Shown piece by piece: positions 17,195-24,713 of a stretch of 45,068 bases of DNA. Position numbers and translations under genes: made by a program. The first letter of the stretch is position 1, and every line of letters begins with the position of its first letter. This DNA is from Nocardioides sp. (GTDB lineage Bacteria > Actinomycetota > Actinomycetes > Propionibacteriales > Nocardioidaceae). The stretch lies in NCBI RefSeq assembly GCF_025964975.1, contig NZ_JAOPXV010000131.1, forward strand, positions 1 to 45,068, read 5' to 3'. A model generated the notes under the pieces. The model had not been told where the DNA came from, did no database searches, and worked only from the letters and a program-made list of their open reading frames with translations.

Positions 17195-17935
17195 TCAGGA
17201 CGCCTTCTTCTCGACGGAGGTGGAGTCCGGCTCGTCGGCGGATCCCGACCCTTTGGCGGCCTTGGCGAGCTCCTTGGCCTTGGAGGCATACATGTCGACG
17301 TACTCCTGCTGGGAGAGCCGCATGATCTCGTACATGATCTCGTCGGTGATCGCGCGGAGGATGTAGCGGTCGTCCTCCATGCCTTCGTAGCGGGAGAAGT
17401 CCAGAGGTGGGCCGAAGCGCACTGCGGGCCGGGTCCAGTGGCCGAAGACCTTGCCGGTCGGGGCCACCACGTCGGTCCCGACGACCGCGCACGGCACCAC
17501 GGGGGCACCCGTCTCCAACGCGAGCCTGGCGACGCCGGTCTTGCCGCGGTAGAGCTTGCCGTCGTGGCTGCGCGTGCCCTCGGGGTAGATCCCGAAGAGC
17601 TCGCCGGAGTCGAGGATCTTCTTGGCCGACCTCATCGCACCTTCCGCGGCATTGGCCCCCGAACGATCGATGGGCACCTGCCCGGCGCCGGAGAAGAACT
17701 TCTTCTGGAACCAGCCCTTGACCCCGGGGGTCGTGAAGTACTCCGCCTTGGCCACGAAGGTCACCCGGCGGGGCAGGGTCAGCGGCATGAACAGCCAGTC
17801 GGCGTACGAGAGGTGGTTGCTCGCCAGGATCGCCGGTCCCTGCGCCGGGACGTGGTCCACGCCCTCAACCTTGGGGCGGAAGACGACGCGCAGGATGGGC
17901 CCGAGAGCGACCGACTTCAAGAACCAATAGAGCAC
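17195..17935 (-). CDS. plsC: 1-acyl-glycerol-3-phosphate acyltransferase (PlsC type)
   Basis: 246 residues. Acylates lysophosphatidic acid in phospholipid synthesis at the inner face of the membrane. Motif I NHLSYADW (His41, Asp46), motif II region GQVPIDRSG and motif III YPEGTRS (119-123) are all present; a hydrophobic N-terminus (MLYWFLKSVALGPILRVVF) anchors it. The C-terminal 50 residues are a charged Lys/Ala tail not needed by the family. GTG 17935 has TAGGCT 6 nt upstream. From memory the mycobacterial counterpart in this gene order is Rv2182c. Confidence 0.92.
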   Translation of the reverse strand: MLYWFLKSVALGPILRVVFRPKVEGVDHVPAQGPAILASNHLSYADWLFMPLTLPRRVTFVAKAEYFTTPGVKGWFQKKFFSGAGQVPIDRSGANAAEGAMRSAKKILDSGELFGIYPEGTRSHDGKLYRGKTGVARLALETGAPVVPCAVVGTDVVAPTGKVFGHWTRPAVRFGPPLDFSRYEGMEDDRYILRAITDEIMYEIMRLSQQEYVDMYASKAKELAKAAKGSGSADEPDSTSVEKKAS

Positions 17936-17941
17936 CCGGTG

Positions 17942-17947
17942 AGCCTA
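17942..17947 (-). promoter_or_regulatory. -10-like hexamer TAGGCT (plsC)
   Basis: TAGGCT, 6 nt before GTG 17935. Leaderless arrangement. Confidence 0.55.
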
Positions 17948-17997
17948 GCGCCGAAACGGCGTCCCCCCACCCTCGCCCGTGGTGCAGACTCTCCCCC

Positions 17998-18765
17998 GTG
18001 ACCACGAACCCGCTGCTGACCGCGATGTCGGCCCCCGCCCGCCCCGAGCTGACCGGAGGTCGCCCGATCGGCGCGCTCGTGCTCCACGGCTTCAGCGGCT
18101 CGCCGGCATCCATGCGCCCGTGGGCCGAGGACCTCGCCGAGCGCGGCTACGCCGTGGAGATGCCCCTGCTGCCCGGGCACGGCACCAAGTGGCAGGACCT
18201 CAACACCGTGACGTGGACCCAGTGGTACCACGAGGCGTCAGCCGCCCTCGATCGCCTCCTCGAGACCTGCGAGACCGCCGTGGTCTGTGCCCTCTCGATG
18301 GGCGGCTCGGTGGCGCTGCGGCTCGCCGAGGAGCGTGGCTCGGAGATCAGCGGGTTGGTGCTCGTCAATCCCTTCGTCTCCAGCAAGCGCCGCGAGCTCC
18401 TGGTGCTGCCGGTCCTGAAGCGGATCCTGCCCGGGCTCAAGGGCATCACCAACGACATCAAGAAGCCGGGCATGGACGAGCTCGGCTATCCCATGCTGCC
18501 CCTCAAGGGTCTTGCTGAGGTCGTGGCGATGTGGCGCGTCGTCGTCCCGGACCTCCCGCGTGTCACGCAGCCGCTGCTCTACTTCCGCTCCCGGATCGAC
18601 AACGTCATCGACGAGTCGTCCAGCGCGACGGTCCTGGGGGCGATCAGCTCGACCGACGTCGAGGAGAGACTCCTCGAGGAGAGCTTCCACGTCGCCACCC
18701 TCGACCACGACGCCGGACGGATCCTCGAGGAGTCGGCCGAATTCATCGCCCGGGTCACCAGTTGA
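17998..18765 (+). CDS. Alpha/beta hydrolase, carboxylesterase/monoacylglycerol lipase type
   Basis: 255 residues from GTG 17998. Catalytic triad can be read: nucleophile Ser100 in VCALSMGGSVALRL, Asp201 in YFRSRIDNVID and His231 in ESFHVATLDHDA; the oxyanion-hole segment is VLHGFSGSPASMRPWA. Closest in style to carboxylesterase Est30 and monoacylglycerol lipases, so it probably cleaves short or medium acyl esters in the cytoplasm. It is transcribed away from plsC, and together they may be lipid-related. The upstream CAGACT 7 nt before the start is a weak -10 candidate. Confidence 0.88.
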   Translation: MTTNPLLTAMSAPARPELTGGRPIGALVLHGFSGSPASMRPWAEDLAERGYAVEMPLLPGHGTKWQDLNTVTWTQWYHEASAALDRLLETCETAVVCALSMGGSVALRLAEERGSEISGLVLVNPFVSSKRRELLVLPVLKRILPGLKGITNDIKKPGMDELGYPMLPLKGLAEVVAMWRVVVPDLPRVTQPLLYFRSRIDNVIDESSSATVLGAISSTDVEERLLEESFHVATLDHDAGRILEESAEFIARVTS

Positions 18766-18774
18766 TCCTCGGGT

Positions 18775-18780
18775 TACCGT
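18775..18780 (+). promoter_or_regulatory. -10-like hexamer TACCGT
   Basis: TACCGT, 7 nt before GTG 18788, with no Shine-Dalgarno sequence. Confidence 0.45.
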
Positions 18781-18787
18781 TTGTCCC

Positions 18788-19201
18788 GTGAGCGGGACCG
18801 GCGACAGCGAGCGCACGAACGACGAGACCTGGCAGGCCATCGTCGACAACTTCGGCGAGCGCGCCAAGATCGACGGGCCCGAGCCCGTCGCGCCCGCCCC
18901 GGCCCGCTCGTGGCCGGAGGAGGAGCCTGGACCCGGGCCCGCTTCGGCGTACGACGACGAGCCCCGGTTCGTCCCGCCCATCCCTCCTCCGCTCCCCCGG
19001 CCGGAGCCGAGGCGCGCCATCGCCTGGGCCGGAGTCTTTGGCGCGCCGGTGCTGATGCTGGTCGCGCTGGTGCTCCAGATCGACCTGCCGTCGCTCATCG
19101 ACTACCTCTTGATCGCGTGGTTCGTCGGCGGCTTCGCCTACCTCGTGGCGACGATGTCGCGCACCGGCCGCGAGCCCTGGGACGACGGCTCACGCATCTA
19201 G
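18788..19201 (+). CDS. Small two-helix membrane protein with Pro-rich cytoplasmic part
   Basis: 137 residues from GTG 18788. An acidic, Pro-rich N-terminal half (SWPEEEPGPGPASAYDDEPR, then PPIPPPLPRPEP) precedes two hydrophobic segments (IAWAGVFGAPVLMLVALVL and LLIAWFVGGFAYLVATM) joined by a short loop. The final DPWDD-like acidic tail is cytoplasmic if both ends are inside. The layout recurs in actinobacterial hypothetical proteins; no function known to me. Lies 22 bp after the hydrolase gene. Confidence 0.72.
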   Translation: MSGTGDSERTNDETWQAIVDNFGERAKIDGPEPVAPAPARSWPEEEPGPGPASAYDDEPRFVPPIPPPLPRPEPRRAIAWAGVFGAPVLMLVALVLQIDLPSLIDYLLIAWFVGGFAYLVATMSRTGREPWDDGSRI

Positions 19202-19223
19202 GGGCGATGCCCCCGCTGGGCGC

Positions 19224-19229
19224 TAGTCT
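19224..19229 (+). promoter_or_regulatory. -10-like hexamer TAGTCT
   Basis: TAGTCT, 7 nt before GTG 19237; decides the start over an in-frame ATG at 19208. Confidence 0.5.
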
Positions 19230-19236
19230 CGTCGCC

Positions 19237-20463
19237 GTGAGCGTGAGCGAGAACGTCGAGGTCAGCGGCCACCTGATGGACAGCGGGATCCTCTCCCGCG
19301 TCCTCCAGGACATCCGGGAGTACGGCGGCGACTACGTCATCGACCGGTTCGACGTCGGCCACGAGGTCAACGACATCAGCCGGGCCTCCCTCGTGGTGAC
19401 GGCCGAGGACGACGAGTCGCTCCAGCGCCTGCTGATGCGCCTCCAGACCCGCGGGGTCAACCAGGTCGACCCGGGCGAGGCCTCGGTGAGCGTGGCGGAG
19501 CAGGACGGGGTGTTCCCCGACGGTTTCTATTCCACGACCAACCTGGCGACCAAGATCCGGCTCGGCGGCAGGTGGCTCGACGTGGAGAACCCCGAGATGG
19601 ACTGCGGCCTCATCGTCGAGGGCGAGCGCGTCTACACGCTGCCCATGTCGGACGTGAGTGTCGGCATGCAGGTGGTGACCGGCGCGTCCGGCATCAAGGT
19701 GAACGTGCCGGTCAACGACAAGAGTGGTGACTCGTTCGGCTTCATGGACTCCGACGTGTCGAGCGAGAAGCCGCAGGCGGTGCTCGTGCGCCAGGTCGCC
19801 GACGGCATGCGCGAGGCCAGGAAGGCCGGCAAGAAGGTGCTGTGGGTCGGGGGTCCCGGTGTCGTGCACACCGGTGCCGCGCCGGCGATGGTGGCCCTGG
19901 TCGACGCAGGCTTCGTCGATGTGCTGTTCGCGGGCAACGCGCTGGCCACCCACGACATCGAGTCGTCGCTGTACGGCACCAGCCTGGGCGTCGACCTGGC
20001 CATGGGCCGCGGTGTGGAGCACGGGCACGAGCACCACATCCGCGCCCTCAACACGATCCGCAAGCACGGGTCCATCAAGGCAGCGGTCGACAACGGCGTG
20101 CTGACCGGCGGCATCATGCATGCCCTCGTCAAGCATGAGAAGCGCTTCGTGCTCGTCGGCTCGGTCCGCGACGACGGCCCGCTGCCGGACGTCTACACCG
20201 ACGTCATCGAGGGCCAGCGCGCCATGCGCGCCGAGATCGCCGACGTGGGCTTCTGCCTGATGGTCGCCACGATGCTGCACTCCGTGGCGACCGGCAACAT
20301 CCTGCCTGCGTCCATCCCGCTGGTGTGCGTCGACATCAACCCCGCCACCGTCACCAAGCTGTCCGACCGCGGCTCGAGCCAGGCCAAGGGGATCGTCACC
20401 GACGTCGGACTGTTCCTCGAACAGCTCGCTCTCGAGCTGGTGCCGGGCTACCGTCGCGACTGA
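19237..20463 (+). CDS. LOR/SDH-domain protein, TIGR00300 type (putative ornithine cyclodeaminase)
   Basis: 408 residues from GTG 19237 (a second GTG is at 19243). The N-terminal ~110 residues (EVSGHLMDSGILSRVLQDIR, VGHEVNDISRASLVV) and the C-terminal part with LWVGGPGVVHTGAAPAM, LFAGNALATHDIESSLYGTS, GRGVEHGHEHHIRALNTI and NGVLTGGIMHA fit the TIGR00300 family, named for a domain shared with lysine-oxoglutarate reductase/saccharopine dehydrogenase. Archaeal and cyanobacterial relatives have been described as ornithine cyclodeaminases that make proline. The His-rich EHGHEHH loop is a likely metal or cofactor site (inference). No arginine dihydrolase domain is attached. Its 3' end overlaps the convergent ROK gene by 16 bp. 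Confidence 0.78.
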   Translation: MSVSENVEVSGHLMDSGILSRVLQDIREYGGDYVIDRFDVGHEVNDISRASLVVTAEDDESLQRLLMRLQTRGVNQVDPGEASVSVAEQDGVFPDGFYSTTNLATKIRLGGRWLDVENPEMDCGLIVEGERVYTLPMSDVSVGMQVVTGASGIKVNVPVNDKSGDSFGFMDSDVSSEKPQAVLVRQVADGMREARKAGKKVLWVGGPGVVHTGAAPAMVALVDAGFVDVLFAGNALATHDIESSLYGTSLGVDLAMGRGVEHGHEHHIRALNTIRKHGSIKAAVDNGVLTGGIMHALVKHEKRFVLVGSVRDDGPLPDVYTDVIEGQRAMRAEIADVGFCLMVATMLHSVATGNILPASIPLVCVDINPATVTKLSDRGSSQAKGIVTDVGLFLEQLALELVPGYRRD

Positions 20464-21425
20464 GCCTGCCGCGCGAGCTCCGCCGCACCAACGAGCCCGG
20501 CCTCAGGGCCCAGCATGGCCGGCACGAGTGGTGGTACGCCGCGGTGCGCCGCACCCACCAGCGACCTGACCAGTGCGTCGCGGGCGGGTCCGAGCAGCCG
20601 GTCGCCGGCTGCGGAGACGCCTCCGCCGACGACCACGACGTCGGGGTCGAGGGCAGCCACGAGGTTGGCCACGCCGACACCGAGCCAGTCGCCGACCGAG
20701 ATGAAGGCCTCCCGCGCGACGAGGTCTCCCGCCGCCGCGGCGTCGCTGACCATCGGTCCGGTAAGACGGGGGGGTTCGCCGCCGGTGGACTCCTCAAGCA
20801 CCGACGGCTTCTCGCTCATGAGCTCGCGGGCCGAGCGCACGAGGGCGTTGCCCGACGAGTACTGCTCCCAGCACCCGTGGCCCCCGCACTCGCACGCGCG
20901 GCCACCGGGCACGACCTGCATGTGACCGAACTCCCCCGCCATGCCGTTGGCCCCCCGCACGAGCCGGCCGTCCATCACGATTCCGCCGCCGATGCCGGTA
21001 CCCATGGTCACCGTGATCGCCGAGCGGCAGCCCCGCGCTGCGCCATACGTCGACTCGGCCACGGCCGCACAGTTGGCGTCGTTGTCGAGGACGACCGGGG
21101 CCCCCCATCGGTCACTGAGCCGCTGCCGGACGTCCTCCCCCTGCCACGGAAGGTGCGGGGCGAACATCACCCGCTGCCCCGTCACGTCGACGAACCCTGC
21201 CGCAGCGACCCCGACGCCCGCGATCGGTGCGCCGGCGGCGGCCTCGAGCACGGCCGCCTCGAGTGCGTCCTCCACGTGCGCGATGTCGACACGGCGGCCG
21301 GGCGTGGTCCGGCGGGCAGTCCGGACGACTCGTCCGAGGTCATCGACCACACCCGCGAGCACCTTCGTGCCGCCCACGTCGACGCCGACCCAGACTGGAG
21401 TCGCGGTGAAGGTCACGCTGCACAT
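20448..21425 (-). CDS. ROK-family sugar kinase, glucokinase-like (first copy)
   Basis: About 325 residues. ATP loop GVDVGGTKVLAGVVDD, substrate region LDNDANCAAVAES, second phosphate loop TVTMGTGIGGGIVMDG, sugar/zinc segment GEFGHMQVVPGG followed by CECGGHGCWEQYSSG (the ROK CxCGxxGCxE zinc motif), and VVGGGVSAAGDRLL. There is no N-terminal helix-turn-helix, so it is an enzyme rather than a ROK repressor; glucose is the likeliest substrate. The start is either ATG 21425 or GTG 21416; neither has a good ribosome site. A second ROK kinase lies 174 bp upstream on the same strand; the gap holds no gene or hairpin I can support. Confidence 0.87.
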   Translation of the reverse strand: MCSVTFTATPVWVGVDVGGTKVLAGVVDDLGRVVRTARRTTPGRRVDIAHVEDALEAAVLEAAAGAPIAGVGVAAAGFVDVTGQRVMFAPHLPWQGEDVRQRLSDRWGAPVVLDNDANCAAVAESTYGAARGCRSAITVTMGTGIGGGIVMDGRLVRGANGMAGEFGHMQVVPGGRACECGGHGCWEQYSSGNALVRSARELMSEKPSVLEESTGGEPPRLTGPMVSDAAAAGDLVAREAFISVGDWLGVGVANLVAALDPDVVVVGGGVSAAGDRLLGPARDALVRSLVGAAHRGVPPLVPAMLGPEAGLVGAAELARQAQSRR

Positions 21426-21599
21426 ACTTGCGCAGTGAGGATCGAGATCGAGGACGACCGGCCGTACCCATTTCACGCTGACCACAGCCGAGCGACCCCG
21501 CCCAACTATCCGCTCACCCCCGAGCGCATGTCCGCGCAGGGCGCAGAACCTCACCGCGTCGGTCGGGCGACTGGACAGGCGACGTGCCGTTGGGATGGG

Positions 21600-22586
21600 T
21601 CATCTCTCCGTGAGGTCCGGTGGGACGAGACGGCGAGCCGGCCAGCCTCGTGCCAGCTCCGCGGCGCCGATGAGGCCGGCTCGGTTGGCCAGCTCGGCCC
21701 TGCGGATCACAGCGACACACTCGTGTCCCCGGCTGGTGGCGTGATGTCTGAACGCCGCTCGTAGGGGCGCCAGGAGCAGCTCCCCCGCCTCACTGACGCC
21801 ACCCCCGATGGCGACCATCGCTGGATCGAGCACGGCGGCCAGGGACGCGATGCCCTCCCCCAGCCACGTCCCGAGATCGACGAATGCCGCCAGGGCGAAC
21901 GGGTCGCCCGCGAGGGCCGCCTCAGTGATGAGCGGTCCGTCGATCGCAGAGACGACGCCTCCTGCTAGGTGGAGCAGCGCGTCGGCAGGCCCGGAGCCTT
22001 CCTGCGCTGCAGCGCGCGCGGCGCGCACCAGAGCCGTGCCTGATCCGTAGGACTCCAGACAGCCCCGGTTTCCGCAGCCGCACCGGATCCCACCGGGCAC
22101 CACGCGCAGGTGACCGATCTCCCCGGCGACGCCGTGGGCCCCGCGATGGAGCTCTCCGTCGAGGACCATCCCCCCGCCTACGCCGGTGCCGACAGTGACG
22201 AGCAGGAAGTCGTCGACGTCCCTGCCCGCGCCGAAGGTGAACTCGCCCCACGCGGCGGCATTGGCGTCGTTCTCGACCACGACCGGGAGGTCGAGCCGCT
22301 TCTCGAGCTCTGCCTTGAGGTTGAGGTCACGCCACGCGAGGTTGGGGGCGGACCGGATGCGGGCCTGGTGCCGGTCGACGTATCCCGCGGCGCCGATGCC
22401 GGCGCAGACGATCTCGTGTCGCGAGGCGAGGTCGCTGATCAGGCATGCGACCGCGGTCACGATCGCCAGGGCGTCCTGGGCTGGCGACTCCACCGCGAGC
22501 TCCTCGAGGACCGAGCCGGCTACGTCCACCACGCCAGCCGCGATCTTGGTGCCGCCCACGTCGATCCCGCAGGCGAGACCGGTCAC
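21600..22586 (-). CDS. ROK-family sugar kinase, glucokinase-like (second copy)
   Basis: 328 residues from GTG 22586. Same architecture as its neighbour: GIDVGGTKIAAGVVD, VVENDANAAAWGEF, TVGTGVGGGMVLDG, GEIGHLRVVPGG, zinc motif CGCGNRGCLESYGSG and AIGGGVSEAGELLL. It is the third gene of a tightly coupled set: its GTG overlaps the stop of the CxxCxxC protein gene as GTGA. A glucokinase in an ArsA-SRPBCC neighbourhood is known from other actinomycetes, but the reason for the linkage is not. The two ROK genes look like an old duplication, since they differ in many positions. Confidence 0.87.
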   Translation of the reverse strand: MTGLACGIDVGGTKIAAGVVDVAGSVLEELAVESPAQDALAIVTAVACLISDLASRHEIVCAGIGAAGYVDRHQARIRSAPNLAWRDLNLKAELEKRLDLPVVVENDANAAAWGEFTFGAGRDVDDFLLVTVGTGVGGGMVLDGELHRGAHGVAGEIGHLRVVPGGIRCGCGNRGCLESYGSGTALVRAARAAAQEGSGPADALLHLAGGVVSAIDGPLITEAALAGDPFALAAFVDLGTWLGEGIASLAAVLDPAMVAIGGGVSEAGELLLAPLRAAFRHHATSRGHECVAVIRRAELANRAGLIGAAELARGWPARRLVPPDLTER

Positions 22587-23002
22587 GCCGGATCTTCCTC
22601 GGGCCAGGCGTCGCCTGCATCGCCTGTTTCGTCGAGGTCGATGTGCTCGACGCCGGTAGCTGAGGGCTCGTCGGTCGACACCGACGTCGCCAACATCCCA
22701 GCCGCGGCATGCATCAGCGAGGCTGCGGCACTGGCCAGGTGGTTCTTGACCTCCGGGCTCAGGTGACGCGCTGCGTGCACGGTGCGACAGATGGGGCACA
22801 CGGTGCACTCGGCTGCGCCGGTCGCGAGGTGGCCGCTGAGGTCCTGGGCAGCCGTCGTGGCATGGTCGGACAGTCCCGAGACGCTCTCGCCCAGCCCACT
22901 TCCGTGTTCGCGGGCCCAGTCGTTGATCGCCCCCAGCAGCTTGGTCGCCTCCTCGGCCAACGACCCGACGTCAAGGTCGTGCCCCTCCTGCGCGTGCGTC
23001 AC
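22583..23002 (-). CDS. Small CxxCxxC protein between ArsA-like ATPase and ROK kinase
   Basis: 139 residues from GTG 23002. N-terminal half is helical (LAEEATKLLGAINDWAREHG), then a cysteine cluster ECTVCPICRTVHAARH, then HLSPEVKNHLASAAASLMHA and an acidic tail. The three closely spaced cysteines suggest a metal or redox site, but no fourth ligand is clear except nearby histidines. GTGA overlaps join it to the genes on both sides, so it is expected to be made in step with the ArsA-like protein. It takes the position of Rv2183c in the mycobacterial order (from memory); function unknown. Confidence 0.75.
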   Translation of the reverse strand: MTHAQEGHDLDVGSLAEEATKLLGAINDWAREHGSGLGESVSGLSDHATTAAQDLSGHLATGAAECTVCPICRTVHAARHLSPEVKNHLASAAASLMHAAAGMLATSVSTDEPSATGVEHIDLDETGDAGDAWPEEDPA

Positions 23003-24168
23003 GACGTGTCCTCCTCAAACCTGACCTGGAGCTCACCCTCGGCCATCCGTGCACCAGCCACCCGGTGACGGCTCAGCCCCGGGGGGAGCGTGAGCAGACG
23101 ACGATACGACCCCACGCTCACCACGAGCTCGTCGCCGTGCCGAGCGAGATCCACCTGGTCGCGGGTGACGTGCGGCAGGGCGAGGTGGAGCACGGCACCC
23201 GGGCCCGTGCGGATGACCCGGAACGGTCCGCTCCCCGAGGGGACCGCCAAGGGGTCGGAGTCGGCGTACACCTCACGCGCCAGCTGCGTCAGCGCCTCCA
23301 CGCCGATGGGCTCACCCGTCCGATAGACCGAGCGCCACAACGGCAGGCCGGTGAAGGACTCGCAGACCTGTCCGAGCACGTCCGTCTGCGCCAGCACCCA
23401 GCCGGCACGCCAGTCGTCGCCGCCGTCCTCGGGGAAGATGCGATTGACCACGACGCCGTCGACCCGATAGCCGAAGAGCGACAGCATCGTGTAGGAGCGA
23501 CGGGCCTCCGCGAGCACGACGGACTCCGGGGTGAGCACCACCCGGACACTCGCGTCCGGTCCAGTCAGCAGCCCGTGCACCTCGTCCAGCTCGGCGTGAA
23601 GGCGCTCGATCGCCCCGAAGACCGAGTCCTCGGGCATCGGCATCCTGGCCGCCCTCGACAGCACGGGCCCCAGCGCCTTCACGATGCGCCGCTCCACCGG
23701 GAAGACCCGCTCCATGTACCACCCGAGGGCCTCCGGCAGGGCCAGCAGGCGGAGCGTCTCCGCGGTAGGCGCGCAATCGACGATGATGACGTCCCACTCG
23801 CCGCAGAGTGCCTGCGCACGCAGCTCCAGCAGCGCCAGGACCTCCTCTGCGCCGGGAATGATTGCCAGCTCCTCCGCCGCCACCGGATCGACGCCGGCGA
23901 CGTCGAGCACTCGCAGGAGATAGGCCTGGATCTCCGCCCACGACTGCTCGAAGCGGAGCTGGGCGTCGACCTGCTGGACGAAGAGGCCGGGCGAGACCTC
24001 GGTCGGCTCGGATCCCGCAGGGGCGCCGAGCGCATCCGCCAGCGAGTGCGCAGCATCCGTGGAAAGCACGAGCGTCCGTCTACCGCCGGCGGCCGTCAGC
24101 GCCGCCGTACCAGCCGCGATCGTGGACTTGCCGACGCCGCCCTTGCCCGTGAACAGAACGATCCGCAC
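22999..24168 (-). CDS. ArsA/GET3-family ATPase
   Basis: 389 residues from GTG 24168. Deviant Walker A GKGGVGKST at 8-16, switch I STDAAHSLADALG, switch II VDCAPTAETLRLL, and VVVNRIFPED near the base-recognition site. The C-terminal ~85 residues (VIRTGPGAVLHLALPHVTRD to LQVRFEED) look like the small beta-sandwich ArsA_HSP20 domain. The arsenite-binding cysteines of true ArsA are absent and no arsB or arsR is near, so an arsenic role is unlikely; such actinobacterial proteins are chaperone-like ATPases of unknown client. First of a GTGA-coupled trio and 17 bp after the SRPBCC gene. Confidence 0.87.
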   Translation of the reverse strand: MRIVLFTGKGGVGKSTIAAGTAALTAAGGRRTLVLSTDAAHSLADALGAPAGSEPTEVSPGLFVQQVDAQLRFEQSWAEIQAYLLRVLDVAGVDPVAAEELAIIPGAEEVLALLELRAQALCGEWDVIIVDCAPTAETLRLLALPEALGWYMERVFPVERRIVKALGPVLSRAARMPMPEDSVFGAIERLHAELDEVHGLLTGPDASVRVVLTPESVVLAEARRSYTMLSLFGYRVDGVVVNRIFPEDGGDDWRAGWVLAQTDVLGQVCESFTGLPLWRSVYRTGEPIGVEALTQLAREVYADSDPLAVPSGSGPFRVIRTGPGAVLHLALPHVTRDQVDLARHGDELVVSVGSYRRLLTLPPGLSRHRVAGARMAEGELQVRFEEDTS

Positions 24169-24185
24169 GCGTCAGGCCTGCGTGC

Positions 24186-24623
24186 TCAGCGCGTCTCGAC
24201 GCGCTTCTTCAGACCCTTGAGGGCAGTGTCGATCAGGATCTTCTCGCCCTTGCGCTTGAGCATGCCGATCAGCGGGATAGAGACGTCGAGGGCGAGGCGG
24301 TAGGTCACCTCGGTCGAACCGTCGCGCAGGTCGCGCAGCGCGTAGGAGCCGTCCAGCGCCTTGAGCATCTTGCCCTCGACGAGCGACCAGGTGACCTCGC
24401 GGTCGCCGTCCCAGTCGTAGGCCAACGTGTATTCGTCCTTGATGGGCGAGACGTCGAGCTCGAAGAAGACCTCCTCGGCGCGACCGTCCACCCCCTCGGA
24501 GGTGACCTCGGCCTTCTGGACGCCCTTGGCCCACGAGGGGTAGGACTTGAAGTCAGCGATCACCGCCATCACCGCGGCGGGCGGGGCGTCGATGAGGATC
24601 GACGAAGTGGTCTGCTCGGCCAT
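24186..24623 (-). CDS. SRPBCC (START-like) family protein
   Basis: 145 residues from ATG 24623. The N-terminus TTSSILIDAPPAAVMAVIAD, FKSYPSWAKGVQKAEV and the final helix LIDTALKGLKKRVE are the standard START/polyketide-cyclase-like cup that binds a hydrophobic ligand. Counterpart in the mycobacterial order is Rv2185c (TB16.3), from memory. A leaderless start is predicted from TAGGGT 7 nt upstream. It probably heads the operon SRPBCC-ArsA-CxxCxxC-ROK. The long antisense open frame covering the fadD15 gene in phase with it is not coding. Confidence 0.87.
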   Translation of the reverse strand: MAEQTTSSILIDAPPAAVMAVIADFKSYPSWAKGVQKAEVTSEGVDGRAEEVFFELDVSPIKDEYTLAYDWDGDREVTWSLVEGKMLKALDGSYALRDLRDGSTEVTYRLALDVSIPLIGMLKRKGEKILIDTALKGLKKRVETR

Positions 24624-24630
24624 GCCGGTG

Positions 24631-24636
24631 ACCCTA
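24631..24636 (-). promoter_or_regulatory. -10-like hexamer TAGGGT (SRPBCC operon)
   Basis: TAGGGT, 7 nt before ATG 24623; divergent from the fadD15 promoter. Confidence 0.55.
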
Positions 24637-24677
24637 CCGGACGCCGAGCCAGCGCAGCTCGTGCTGCGGGCCAGCGA

Positions 24678-24708
24678 TAGCCTGCGGGCACACCGCCCTT
24701 CAAGGAGG
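24678..24708 (+). promoter_or_regulatory. fadD15 -10 hexamer and strong ribosome site
   Basis: TAGCCT at 24678-24683 is followed by a full AAGGAGG at 24702-24708, 5 nt before GTG 24714. Unlike most genes here this one has a true leader and ribosome site. Confidence 0.6.
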
Positions 24709-24713
24709 CCTCT

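Noticed and set aside
21426..21599. Gene or RNA between the two ROK kinases
   Set aside because: No start with ribosome site, no conserved frame and no strong hairpin could be found in these 174 bp.
22999..24168. Arsenic-resistance locus
   Set aside because: The ArsA-like ATPase lacks the arsenite-binding cysteines and there is no ArsB, ArsC or ArsR nearby.
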